DNA of 64,000 nucleotides, from IMG/VR virus record IMGVR_UViG_3300026518_000006, positions 124,001-188,000 of that record; one strand, written 5' to 3'. The stretch is from a virus. A model generated the notes under the pieces. The model was not told the DNA's origin. It searched no databases and worked only from the letters and a program-made list of their open reading frames with translations. A program made the position numbers and the translations under genes. Positions 56,973-63,678 of this stretch are shown piece after piece (the stretch's first letter is position 1; every line of letters begins with the position of its first letter).

Positions 56973-57350
56973 TTAATCATAAAGAGTTTTGAACTCTTCA
57001 ATTTGTGGGTCTTTCATAAGCTCAAGATATTCTATTGCCGTTTCTATATTAATATTATAATATCTGCTTATATTTTCTAATAGTTTATTGTTCAACTTTT
57101 CTTTTTTCTGAGGTTGAATAAATTTTATCTTGCCCTTGAGTAGCTGTTTGGCAATATCATACTGAATGTTCAATGGAATTTCATTATAATATCTATTAAT
57201 AATATTCCCTACAAATACCGACTGTGGATTATTACTCAAATATCTACAAAAGAAAAAAGAATTTATACTCATCTTTTCTTCATATGTTGGTTGATAATCA
57301 CTAAGAATAGATGTCATAATCTTGTATGGGTTTGGTTTTTTTGCCATCAC
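56973..57350 (-). CDS. gp62: Clamp loader small subunit gp62
   Basis: 125 aa. Pattern NPYKIMTSILSDY, then EEKMSINSFFFCRYLSNNPQ, NIINRYYNEIPLNIQYDIA and a C-terminal YYNINIETAIEYLELM follows the divergent gp62 (phage clamp loader subunit A) family: NPFxF, INRxLSxxPDxxxxANxMN, QYxxL, IKxYYxxSxxxAxExL. Works with gp44 to load gp45. Lies just upstream of gp41 in the same operon. gp44 is not in the window. Confidence 0.75.
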   Translation of the reverse strand: MMAKKPNPYKIMTSILSDYQPTYEEKMSINSFFFCRYLSNNPQSVFVGNIINRYYNEIPLNIQYDIAKQLLKGKIKFIQPQKKEKLNNKLLENISRYYNINIETAIEYLELMKDPQIEEFKTLYD

Positions 57351-57400
57351 ATTCCTTTTTTAAAATTAATGTATTTTACTATCTTAAAATCAAGATAACC

Positions 57401-57737
57401 TTAAAAGGTTTCTTCAATAAATATCACATCTGTATATATAGTATTATTTGGAAATTTCATAACTATCAGATTGTTTTTATCAAAATTCCCAATATAGTTA
57501 TCTACTTCTTCCCCATATATAAGGTAGTTTTGTTCTTAATTTAAGTTCATTTTCAATATCTTTATATTCTATTTTCTTCACTTTACAAAATCCTTTTCTG
57601 AAATATGTTTGAGCGAGTTTTGATTCGGGCGAAGTGCCTATAAACGCCTCTTCTTTAGTTTTAATACTTATGGCTCTAATTAAATAGTAATTATTAGTCA
57701 TATATGGACTTTCCATAAGCTTTAACGCACATATCAT
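57401..57737 (-). pseudogene. Frameshifted ORF, originally about 112 aa
   Basis: Frame 0 from the ATG at 57737 (MICALKLMESPYMTNNYYLI) ends early at 57498 with LPYIWGRSR-stop. Removing one G from the G4 run at 57511-57514 gives LPYIWEEVDNYIGNFDKNNL and continues to IFIEETF-stop at 57401, filling an otherwise empty 100 bp. Unknown function. Overlaps the upstream gene by ATGA. May be functional with the truncated C-terminus or be an indel error. Confidence 0.55.
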
Positions 57738-57970
57738 ATTAAAAACTCCGCATTTTCATTTTTAAAATTTTCCAACCTCTCTTTAAGTATCTCCAACATT
57801 TTATTTTCATAACTCCACTGTTTTTTTGCTTGGTTTAACCTTTCTTCATCAGAAGTATATCTCATTATGCTATCATAATATTCCAATGCACTATATGTCT
57901 GATTTATAGAATTTTCTATATCAGCTAAAGTCTTGTTAAAATCTGCTTTAGTGAGTGGTCTTGTACTCAT
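57734..57970 (-). CDS. Unknown coiled-coil protein, 78 aa, C-terminus NAEFLI
   Basis: Not recognised. A helical protein (NKTLADIENSINQTYSALEY, KKQWSYENKMLEILKERLEN) ending FKNENAEFLI, the shared motif. Downstream gene overlaps by 4 bp. Confidence 0.55.
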   Translation of the reverse strand: MSTRPLTKADFNKTLADIENSINQTYSALEYYDSIMRYTSDEERLNQAKKQWSYENKMLEILKERLENFKNENAEFLI

Positions 57971-57983
57971 TTTAATCCCTTTA

Positions 57984-58331
57984 TTATACCCAATATTCAG
58001 GAAACTTTTTTATGTGTGCTTTTATTTCCCTTTTTATTTGTTCGGGAACTTTGGCGTTTTTGTTTGCTGTTATAATATTATGGTAATATTTAAACAAATC
58101 CACTTTATTAGTGTATAAATTTTCCATATCAGTATTAAAAGTCATATAAAATATCTTTTCAGAGCGTCTATTTAAATCCCTAAAGCCATATCTATATGAA
58201 TATGGTTTAGGGTAAGTACTAATATTCTCAATATCTTCGACTATATATATTCTATATCCAACTTTAGTTTGAGAACTTCGTATAGCATATATTTTTTGCC
58301 CAAGCTCCAATTTTTCATCGGCTTTTATCAT
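57984..58331 (-). CDS. Unknown protein, 115 aa, C-terminus FPEYWV
   Basis: Not recognised. Beta-rich N-terminus (KLELGQKIYAIRSSQTKVGY, RIYIVEDIENIST) then helices ending KAHIKKFPEYWV. One of the clearest examples of the shared C-terminal motif. Confidence 0.56.
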   Translation of the reverse strand: MIKADEKLELGQKIYAIRSSQTKVGYRIYIVEDIENISTYPKPYSYRYGFRDLNRRSEKIFYMTFNTDMENLYTNKVDLFKYYHNIITANKNAKVPEQIKREIKAHIKKFPEYWV

Positions 58332-58340
58332 AACAAATCC

Positions 58341-58613
58341 TTATACAAATAATTCAGGAAATATCTCTTGATATCTCATACAACTCTCTTCTAAAAATTT
58401 TAGGTTCGATGGATTTTCTGTGAGTGTAAATCCAAAAACCTTGTATGCAATATACTCTTCCAAAACATCTAAAAATAAACTTTGGGATATAGTTAATTTT
58501 TTAGAGTGTGACAGCATACCTTCACTTATGTATTGCTCTACCTGCTTTTTAACTTCAGGGTCATAACAAAACTCATCTCCAAGAGGGTCATTCATTTCGT
58601 TTTGATAATCCAT
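58341..58613 (-). CDS. Unknown protein, 90 aa, C-terminus FPELFV
   Basis: Not recognised. Helical (KKLTISQSLFLDVLEEYIAY), with KFLEESCMRYQEIFPELFV at the end. Its ATG abuts the stop of the upstream 190-aa gene. Confidence 0.55.
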   Translation of the reverse strand: MDYQNEMNDPLGDEFCYDPEVKKQVEQYISEGMLSHSKKLTISQSLFLDVLEEYIAYKVFGFTLTENPSNLKFLEESCMRYQEIFPELFV

Positions 58614-59186
58614 TTATTCGAGTCCAAGATAAGATAGTCTTTCCTCTGCATCAATGAGCTTAATGTAATCTTCTTGAGATAACTTATAGTCATTCAAAGT
58701 GGAAATTAACTTTCTCTTTTCCTCTTCAGATTTACCAACAACATTTATTTCGTCTAATTTCCTACAAAAATAATTGTAATCTTTTGACAACTTTGAAGTA
58801 ATATTTTTAAGCTTGTTATATTCGGCTATAACCGCTCTCCCTGTCATTGGGTTATCTTCTATTTTTAAAAACAGTCTAATGTTAATATCTCCTGTTCTAT
58901 CGAAATCATTACTATAATCTATATAGTATTTTCCTAAGAAGTACTCTCTACTTTCTTGAGAGATATCATCAAAATCATACCAATTGTAATACATTTCACC
59001 ATCAGCTTCATCATATCCTTCATCAACAATATTTCTAATATCTCTATAATCACCGTGGTTATTTGAAAACCCAAAATCAGTGAGAATATTAAAAAAATGC
59101 CCCTTATGACCATAGTGTAGGTCTGCCAAAAACTCAATAACTGCTTTAAAATCCTCTTGCTTGGTTAAATCATATGTTCCTACCAT
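58614..59186 (-). CDS. Unknown protein, 190 aa
   Basis: Not recognised. N-terminal VIEFLADLHYGHKGHFFNIL and an acidic, Tyr-rich middle (GYDEADGEMYYNWYDFDDIS), then a Lys-rich helical C-terminus (NKLKNITSKLSKDYNYFCRK). Lacks the C-terminal motif of its downstream neighbours. In an operon that starts at the HicA-like gene. Confidence 0.58.
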   Translation of the reverse strand: MVGTYDLTKQEDFKAVIEFLADLHYGHKGHFFNILTDFGFSNNHGDYRDIRNIVDEGYDEADGEMYYNWYDFDDISQESREYFLGKYYIDYSNDFDRTGDINIRLFLKIEDNPMTGRAVIAEYNKLKNITSKLSKDYNYFCRKLDEINVVGKSEEEKRKLISTLNDYKLSQEDYIKLIDAEERLSYLGLE

Positions 59187-59198
59187 AATACATCTCCT

Positions 59199-59417
59199 TT
59201 ATTCATCTATATAATCTGCATCGTGTCCGTGTCTTCGCATATCCCGCACTACTTTTCTGTGAAAGTTTGGGTCTGTTGAAGTACAACCAAAATTGATTGT
59301 GTTTCCATTTTCATCACGCCACAAATCACCGTGTTTAGCGTGCCTTACCTTTTTATACCCGTGTTTAGTGGATAGTGCCTCTAATTTTTTGATGGCTGTT
59401 GAGAGTTTCAAATGCAA
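59199..59417 (-). CDS. HicA-like protein, 72 aa
   Basis: Fits the small dsRBD-like HicA fold: LEALSTKHGYKKVRHAKHGD, then LWRDENGNTINFGCTSTDPN and HRKVVRDMRRHG. HicA toxins are mRNA interferases with a catalytic His before the strand (G-x-H). The His in KHGDLW is in roughly that place. No HicB antitoxin is adjacent. Related stand-alone HicA-like proteins occur in many phages and may bind RNA without being toxic. Confidence 0.6.
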   Translation of the reverse strand: MHLKLSTAIKKLEALSTKHGYKKVRHAKHGDLWRDENGNTINFGCTSTDPNFHRKVVRDMRRHGHDADYIDE

Positions 59418-59437
59418 CCCTTTTGTGGTAATATAAT

Positions 59438-59460
59438 AGTATAGTGTAAAATTATTTAAA
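59438..59460 (-). promoter_or_regulatory. Middle-type promoter for the HicA-like operon
   Basis: TTTAAATAATTTT with TATACT at the 11-nt offset, about 20 bp before the ATG at 59417. Box less conserved (TTTAAA). Confidence 0.45.
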
Positions 59461-59510
59461 ATAAACTTAAATTATAGAGGGGATGTTGGGATTGGGAAAA
59501 GCCGATTGGC

Positions 59511-59801
59511 TTAACCCAAGATAATTTCTTGTTTTGGTACTTCAATACCTGAGATTTGTTGTAGATAGCCCTGAAGAAGGTCGTTATTTTCAGCTTCAAC
59601 AGAACATAAAATATGTTCGTTTTTCAGCTCTAATTCAGGCACATTTTGACCGATATGTGCTTCCAAGAATGGAGTTAAAAGGAATGGATTTCCATTACCA
59701 CCTTGGATGCTGTACGGTTTTTTAATAACAATGCCACTATTGGTCTGCTCTGTGTCGCCTATTAAGATTACATTGTTTGTTAAAACAGTGATTTTATTCA
59801 T
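59511..59801 (-). CDS. Conserved-type phage protein of unknown function, 96 aa
   Basis: VLTNNVILIGDTEQTNSGIV, KKPYSIQGGNGNPFLLTPFL, then IGQNVPELELKNEHILCSVE. Resembles small beta-barrel proteins seen near replication genes in other T4-like phages (ILIGD...PYSIQ...PF). I cannot assign a function. Overlaps its upstream neighbour by one base. Confidence 0.58.
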   Translation of the reverse strand: MNKITVLTNNVILIGDTEQTNSGIVIKKPYSIQGGNGNPFLLTPFLEAHIGQNVPELELKNEHILCSVEAENNDLLQGYLQQISGIEVPKQEIILG

Positions 59802-60088
59802 TATCTTATAGCTTTTTCTTCTTTTTCTTCTTTTTCTTCTTCATACTCAGGAGTAACTTCAGTAAATGTGCCTGTTCTTGACAACAGAAAATTAACAAGA
59901 TACTGTACAGCATAAGTTAAATCCCGTATTTCAAGTTTTTTTGCTCCAATTTTATCATTGATTTCAATGGCTTGAGTAAAAGCATTTTTACTTTCTTCGT
60001 CAAGTGAATTAAATAAATATTGTTTATTATCAATATTTACAATTTTTTGTTCTGCTTCTTGCTCAGTTTGTGGATTTGGTAGTGTCAT
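59801..60088 (-). CDS. Conserved-type coiled-coil protein, 95 aa
   Basis: NIDNKQYLFNSLDEESKNAF, then a helix IEINDKIGAKKLEIRDLTYA and an acidic tail (EEEKEEKEEKAIR). Similar short proteins (I.G..Y....L..E.K..L) occur in marine T4-like phages without known function. A middle-type promoter lies upstream. Confidence 0.56.
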   Translation of the reverse strand: MTLPNPQTEQEAEQKIVNIDNKQYLFNSLDEESKNAFTQAIEINDKIGAKKLEIRDLTYAVQYLVNFLLSRTGTFTEVTPEYEEEKEEKEEKAIR

Positions 60089-60125
60089 AACTTTCCTTTT
60101 ATTTTATTTTATTTTATTTTATACC

Positions 60126-60148
60126 ATTATCTTTAATATAAACTTAAA
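60126..60148 (-). promoter_or_regulatory. Middle-type promoter (TTTAAG box)
   Basis: TTTAAGTTTAT with GATAAT 11 nt after the box, about 38 bp before the ATG at 60088. A pure TAAAA run follows. Confidence 0.5.
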
Positions 60149-60223
60149 TCATATTTTAAAACATAATAGTTTAAGTTATAATTAAATCCTTTAAGGTAAA
60201 ATAGCAGATAAAAAAGGATGTAA

Positions 60224-61030
60224 GTGATAGAGAAAAGTGAAAAACAATATCTCGATATTATGAGAGATATTCTTGATAATGGTGAGATAAAAGACACTAG
60301 AAACGGCAGAACCAAATCTATATTTGGCGCACAAATTCGTGTCACAGAGTTAAAAGAGGGTAGATTCCCCCTTATGACTTCACGAAAAAACTTCTATAAA
60401 GGCATTGCGGGTGAGTGGAGTGCTTTCCTAAATCAACCAAAAACAATCGAAGACTTCAGAAGCAGAGGGTGTAATTATTGGGATTTATGGGGTAATGAAG
60501 ATGGGTCTATAAACATTGATTATGGCAACGCTTGGTCGGCTTTTGATGGTGATGAAAACTATAATCAAATTGAGTATGTGTTAAATCTGTTGAAAAATGA
60601 CCCGAATTCAAGACGAATTATTTTTACAGGTTGGAACCCAAAGAACATTATAGATGATACTTTAAATTTACCTTGCTGTCATCATACATATCAATTTGTA
60701 GTTTCTGAGGGAAAATACCTAAATTTAAAATGGATTCAAAGAAGTGTTGATTGGGCGTTAGGCAACAATTTAACCTTAGCTTCACTGATGTTATTGAGTT
60801 TTGCACGGGCTTCAGGTTATGAAGTTGGGGAAATTCTAATGGATTATACAGATGTACACATTTACGAAGAACATTGGGAAAATGCTCGAAAACAAATTGA
60901 AGCCGAAACATTTAGATTTCCAACTTTCGCCGATACTATATCTAACGATATTTATGCTTTTAATAAAGATATGATAAATCTTCAAAACTATCAATATAGT
61001 GATAGTATCAAATATACACTAAAGGCTTAA
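60224..61030 (+). CDS. Thymidylate synthase family protein with altered substrate pocket
   Basis: 268 aa from a GTG with AAGGATGTAA before it. ThyA-fold motifs: RFPLMTSRKNFYKG, DPNSRRIIFTGWNP, catalytic LPCCHHTYQF (Cys152), IQRSVDWALG and DVHIYEEHWE. The Asn of the PFNIAS motif (E. coli Asn177, which selects dUMP over dCMP) is Thr184 here (NNLTLAS). dCMP hydroxymethylases have Asp there. So the enzyme may be a TS with relaxed specificity or a base-modifying hydroxymethylase. First gene of a nucleotide-metabolism operon. Confidence 0.82.
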   Translation: MIEKSEKQYLDIMRDILDNGEIKDTRNGRTKSIFGAQIRVTELKEGRFPLMTSRKNFYKGIAGEWSAFLNQPKTIEDFRSRGCNYWDLWGNEDGSINIDYGNAWSAFDGDENYNQIEYVLNLLKNDPNSRRIIFTGWNPKNIIDDTLNLPCCHHTYQFVVSEGKYLNLKWIQRSVDWALGNNLTLASLMLLSFARASGYEVGEILMDYTDVHIYEEHWENARKQIEAETFRFPTFADTISNDIYAFNKDMINLQNYQYSDSIKYTLKA

Positions 61031-61031
61031 A

Positions 61032-61409
61032 ATGATTGTAGGAATGTTACTTATAGACCAAGACGATATATATGTTAGAGAGGATGGCTCTTTACCAAAA
61101 AGACCCGCTTTTGATAAAGGCTTATTATTGGGTGTTGCTACTAATCAAGTTGGTATTTGTAGTGATAACACAAAAAAGGATTTTCCCCCATCACTATTAA
61201 AGGTTATGAAAGATATAACAAATTCAGACAAAGGTGATTTGGCAATGAGTCCTGACAAGATAGATAAAAATGCCCATCTATTAATAATTAGTAGAAGTAG
61301 CGACAGTGGACTTGGGGGTAAGAAATTTCGTTTTGATAAATTCAAACGATTAGTATCTATGTATAGCCTTGAAATTTGGGTTAGAGATTATGAGAAGGAG
61401 ATAAAATGA
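61032..61409 (+). CDS. Unknown protein, possibly degenerate dihydrofolate reductase-like, 125 aa
   Basis: IVGMLLIDQDDIYVREDGSL, PKRPAFDKGLLLGV, and SDNTKKDFPPSLLKVMKDIT recall a DHFR N-terminal half (G.LP...P.DK.., S..T...mP.S), and the gene follows the thymidylate synthase-like gene by one base, the usual partner. It is much shorter than DHFR and lacks a clear C-terminal half, so the link is weak. Confidence 0.42.
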   Translation: MIVGMLLIDQDDIYVREDGSLPKRPAFDKGLLLGVATNQVGICSDNTKKDFPPSLLKVMKDITNSDKGDLAMSPDKIDKNAHLLIISRSSDSGLGGKKFRFDKFKRLVSMYSLEIWVRDYEKEIK

Positions 61410-61630
61410 CACCACCTATAAATGCCCCTGAAGATAAGAATATCGAGTATGATGATTTAAGCTCTGATGGGAAAATGATTGTAAGTATTTTTGAAGAGAG
61501 TAGAAAAATAGACACATATATGAGCCAATCAGAATATGGTAGATTTATTAAACATATGTCGTTTTCAGAGCGTGAAAAACTAATTACAGAAATGTTATTT
61601 AAAATAAAACTTGAAAAGGAAAGTAGATGA
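61406..61630 (+). CDS. Unknown small protein, 74 aa
   Basis: Not recognised. Polar with helical C-terminus (FSEREKLITEMLFKIKLEKE). AAGGAG ribosome site; overlaps both neighbours by 4 bp (ATGA), so firmly part of the nucleotide operon. Confidence 0.58.
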   Translation: MTPPINAPEDKNIEYDDLSSDGKMIVSIFEESRKIDTYMSQSEYGRFIKHMSFSEREKLITEMLFKIKLEKESR

Positions 61631-62187
61631 ATTTTACAACAAAAGAACTTGAAGAACTAACAGAAATGTGGCTTAGAGATAGAAAGATTACAATCAATGG
61701 GGTCACTAATAGCCAAATTATTAAATTTTTAGAAGAATTTGGGGAAACTGCGTTAGGTATTTTACAAAAAGATAGTAATGAAATTAAAGATGGTTTAGGG
61801 GATATGGCTGTTGTTATGACTGCTATTACAGGGCTTATTATCCGTGATACTCCTGAATTGTCTAAAAATGGTGTGCCGAACATTTTAGATGTATATATAG
61901 AAAAAGACTATAGAAACCACTCTATTGAAACACCCGAAAGACAAGTGTTAAAGCTCATTGTATCGCTTGGAAAGACTTGTGGGTATATTGCACGGGGTAA
62001 GAACGAAGAAGCCTTTAAAATGCTTTCTGAGAACTTTGACAATATTGCACTGTTGGCTATCGCAAACGGATTTGATATTAATGAGAGTTGGAATATTGCT
62101 TATAATGAAATAAAAGACCGAAAGGGATTTTTAAACGAAGATGGGATTTTTATCAAACAGTCTGATATTGATGAAGGAAAAGCATAA
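61627..62187 (+). CDS. MazG-like nucleotide pyrophosphohydrolase, 186 aa
   Basis: All-alpha NTP-PPase motif FLEEFGETALGILQKDSNEI followed by KDGLGDMAVVM (ExxE...ExxD metal site), and the C-terminal AYNEIKDRKGFLNEDGIFIK typical of MazG-like phage enzymes. Hydrolyses (d)NTPs to NMPs; proposed to clean modified or host nucleotides or lower ppGpp. Lies between the TS-like and dNMP kinase genes. Confidence 0.8.
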   Translation: MNFTTKELEELTEMWLRDRKITINGVTNSQIIKFLEEFGETALGILQKDSNEIKDGLGDMAVVMTAITGLIIRDTPELSKNGVPNILDVYIEKDYRNHSIETPERQVLKLIVSLGKTCGYIARGKNEEAFKMLSENFDNIALLAIANGFDINESWNIAYNEIKDRKGFLNEDGIFIKQSDIDEGKA

Positions 62188-62801
62188 TGGAAAAGACTAT
62201 CATTTTAATCAACGGAAAAAAACGAAGTGGTAAAGATTTTAGTGCGGATATACTGCAAGATAAGTTGAGTAGTTTAGGAGGAGCAGATAAGATTTCTTTT
62301 GCTACTCCACTTAAACAAATTATAGCTGATACATTCAATATACCTATGGAAGACTTAGAAACCTTTAAAAATGATGTGAATGGTTATGGTATTGAGTGTA
62401 AAGCCTACCCGAACAATCAGCCTGAAGTGACATTTTTATACACAAATTTCAGAACTATTTTGCAAAGATTTGGTACAGAAGGTATGAAGCCTGTGTTCGG
62501 GAAAAGTGTTTGGGCGGATATCACCTATAAGAACTCCATTGAAAGTGACAGTAAATATATCATTATACCTGATTTTAGATTTTATGTAGAACACGATGTT
62601 TTTTATAAACCATTTAAAGAGGGGAAAATAAAGCTTGTCACCCTAAAAATAGAAAACAGTGATGTGGAGGTTGATGATGCTCACGCTTCTGAAAAAGAAC
62701 TTGATGATTTCCACTTTGATTATATTATAGATAATACAGGATATACAGAGCATCTGCCTGAGTATTTGGACAGCTTTATAGATACCCATTTAAAAGATTA
62801 A
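62187..62801 (+). CDS. Deoxynucleoside monophosphate kinase (gp1-like)
   Basis: 204 aa. P-loop INGKKRSGKDFSADIL (about 7-22), DKISFATPLKQIIADTF, a LQRFGTEGMKPVFG segment and C-terminal IIDNTG. Matches T4 gene 1 dNMP kinase family in order and size. Phosphorylates dTMP, dGMP and hydroxymethyl-dCMP in T4, so if the upstream enzyme makes a modified dCMP this kinase would feed it forward. Overlaps the MazG stop by one base (TAATG). Confidence 0.85.
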   Translation: MEKTIILINGKKRSGKDFSADILQDKLSSLGGADKISFATPLKQIIADTFNIPMEDLETFKNDVNGYGIECKAYPNNQPEVTFLYTNFRTILQRFGTEGMKPVFGKSVWADITYKNSIESDSKYIIIPDFRFYVEHDVFYKPFKEGKIKLVTLKIENSDVEVDDAHASEKELDDFHFDYIIDNTGYTEHLPEYLDSFIDTHLKD

Positions 62802-62812
62802 TTTTTAATTTT

Positions 62813-62820
62813 TATAAATA
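62813..62820 (+). promoter_or_regulatory. Late promoter TATAAATA
   Basis: Exact octamer 27 bp before the GTG start at 62848, separating the ferritin-like gene from the preceding nucleotide operon. Confidence 0.7.
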
Positions 62821-62847
62821 ACATAATAACCTTATAAGGGGACTACA

Positions 62848-63333
62848 GTGGGTATCAAGTACCAATTAAAATTAAATGAAATGCTTGGAAAATTATTGAC
62901 TAATGAGATTTCAGCAAGTTCAATGTATGTTGAGGCTTCAGGATATATAACGGATATTACTCTTTCAAAAGAAATTTTGACACACGCTGAAGAAGAATTT
63001 GGTCATTTTCAAAAACTTATGAAATTTTGTATTAATCACGGACTAAAAACAAATTATGATTTTGACAGAACTGTGATTAAGAAAGTTCCAAAGAATAAAA
63101 AGCAGATAATCAAGTTGATTCAAAATCTTGAGCAACAAGCAATACAAGATTATAAAGAGGCTACTATTTTTGCAAGACAAAATAATGATATCGAAGCTGA
63201 AGCATTATTTACTGAAATAATGAATGATGAGATAGAGCACTTTGATGATTTAGCACAAGAAACAGGTCAAACAAGAAGATTGGGCGAAGGTTTTAAAAAC
63301 TTTAAAGCTCAATTTGAAAAGATTGAGGACTAA
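62848..63333 (+). CDS. Ferritin-like diiron protein, 161 aa, late-expressed
   Basis: GTG start with AAGGGG. Four-helix pattern with ferritin-type ligands: LLTNEISASSMYVEASGYIT (Glu), ILTHAEEEFGHFQKLMKF (ExxH), QNLEQQAIQDYKEATIFARQ (Glu) and EIMNDEIEHFDDLAQ (ExxH). Bacterioferritin/DUF-type ferritin-like fold. Could store iron, detoxify, or donate iron to tail proteins. Late promoter and strong terminator imply a virion or late function, unusual for a ferritin. Confidence 0.8.
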   Translation: MGIKYQLKLNEMLGKLLTNEISASSMYVEASGYITDITLSKEILTHAEEEFGHFQKLMKFCINHGLKTNYDFDRTVIKKVPKNKKQIIKLIQNLEQQAIQDYKEATIFARQNNDIEAEALFTEIMNDEIEHFDDLAQETGQTRRLGEGFKNFKAQFEKIED

Positions 63334-63359
63334 TCAATTACCTTCGGTTAGTCCTTTTT
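63326..63359 (+). terminator. Rho-independent terminator of the ferritin-like gene
   Basis: AGGACTAA (63326-63333) pairs with TTAGTCCT (63348-63355) and is followed by TTTTT. The stop codon lies in the 5' arm. Confidence 0.78.
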
Positions 63360-63371
63360 AGTACTTAATTA

Positions 63372-63530
63372 TTAGTCGTAGTGCTCAACCTTTTTCATCT
63401 TCTTTCTGTTGTATCTCTTTTTGTTTTGTGTGTTTCGGATAGTCCCTATCTGACACTCACCACGAATACCTGCTAAAATATTCAAATCCCTTGGTTTAAC
63501 AGTCTTTTTATTTTTCTTTTTCTTAGCCAT
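63372..63530 (-). CDS. Small basic protein, 52 aa
   Basis: MAKKKKNKKTVKPRDLNILA, then CQIGTIRNTQNKKRYNRKKM. Start at 63530 chosen because AAAGGATT precedes it and the early promoter lies upstream; longer frames run back through the promoter. Strongly basic, likely binds nucleic acid. Driven by a duplicated early promoter. Confidence 0.6.
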   Translation of the reverse strand: MAKKKKNKKTVKPRDLNILAGIRGECQIGTIRNTQNKKRYNRKKMKKVEHYD

Positions 63531-63560
63531 TTTCAATCCTTTTATAATATTTATAAGACT

Positions 63561-63589
63561 ATTATACAATAATCTTTGAAAGAAGTCAA
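63561..63589 (-). promoter_or_regulatory. Consensus early promoter, second copy
   Basis: TTGACT-17-TATAAT, nearly identical over about 110 bp (with the adjacent palindrome) to 10862-10970. About 30 bp before the ATG at 63530. Confidence 0.8.
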
Positions 63590-63629
63590 GGATTTTTGTG
63601 TATTTTTTGAGTATTTTGAGGACTTTTAA

Positions 63630-63658
63630 AGATTTTACTTTTTTAAAAAGTAAAATCT
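63630..63658 (-). terminator. Dispersed AT-rich palindromic terminator, copy 5
   Basis: 14-bp arms AGATTTTACTTTTT around one base, 20 bp after the stop at 63679. Same CTCTTGAAGAGG flank as copy 1. Confidence 0.7.
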
Positions 63659-63678
63659 CTTGAAGAGGTGAGAAAAGG

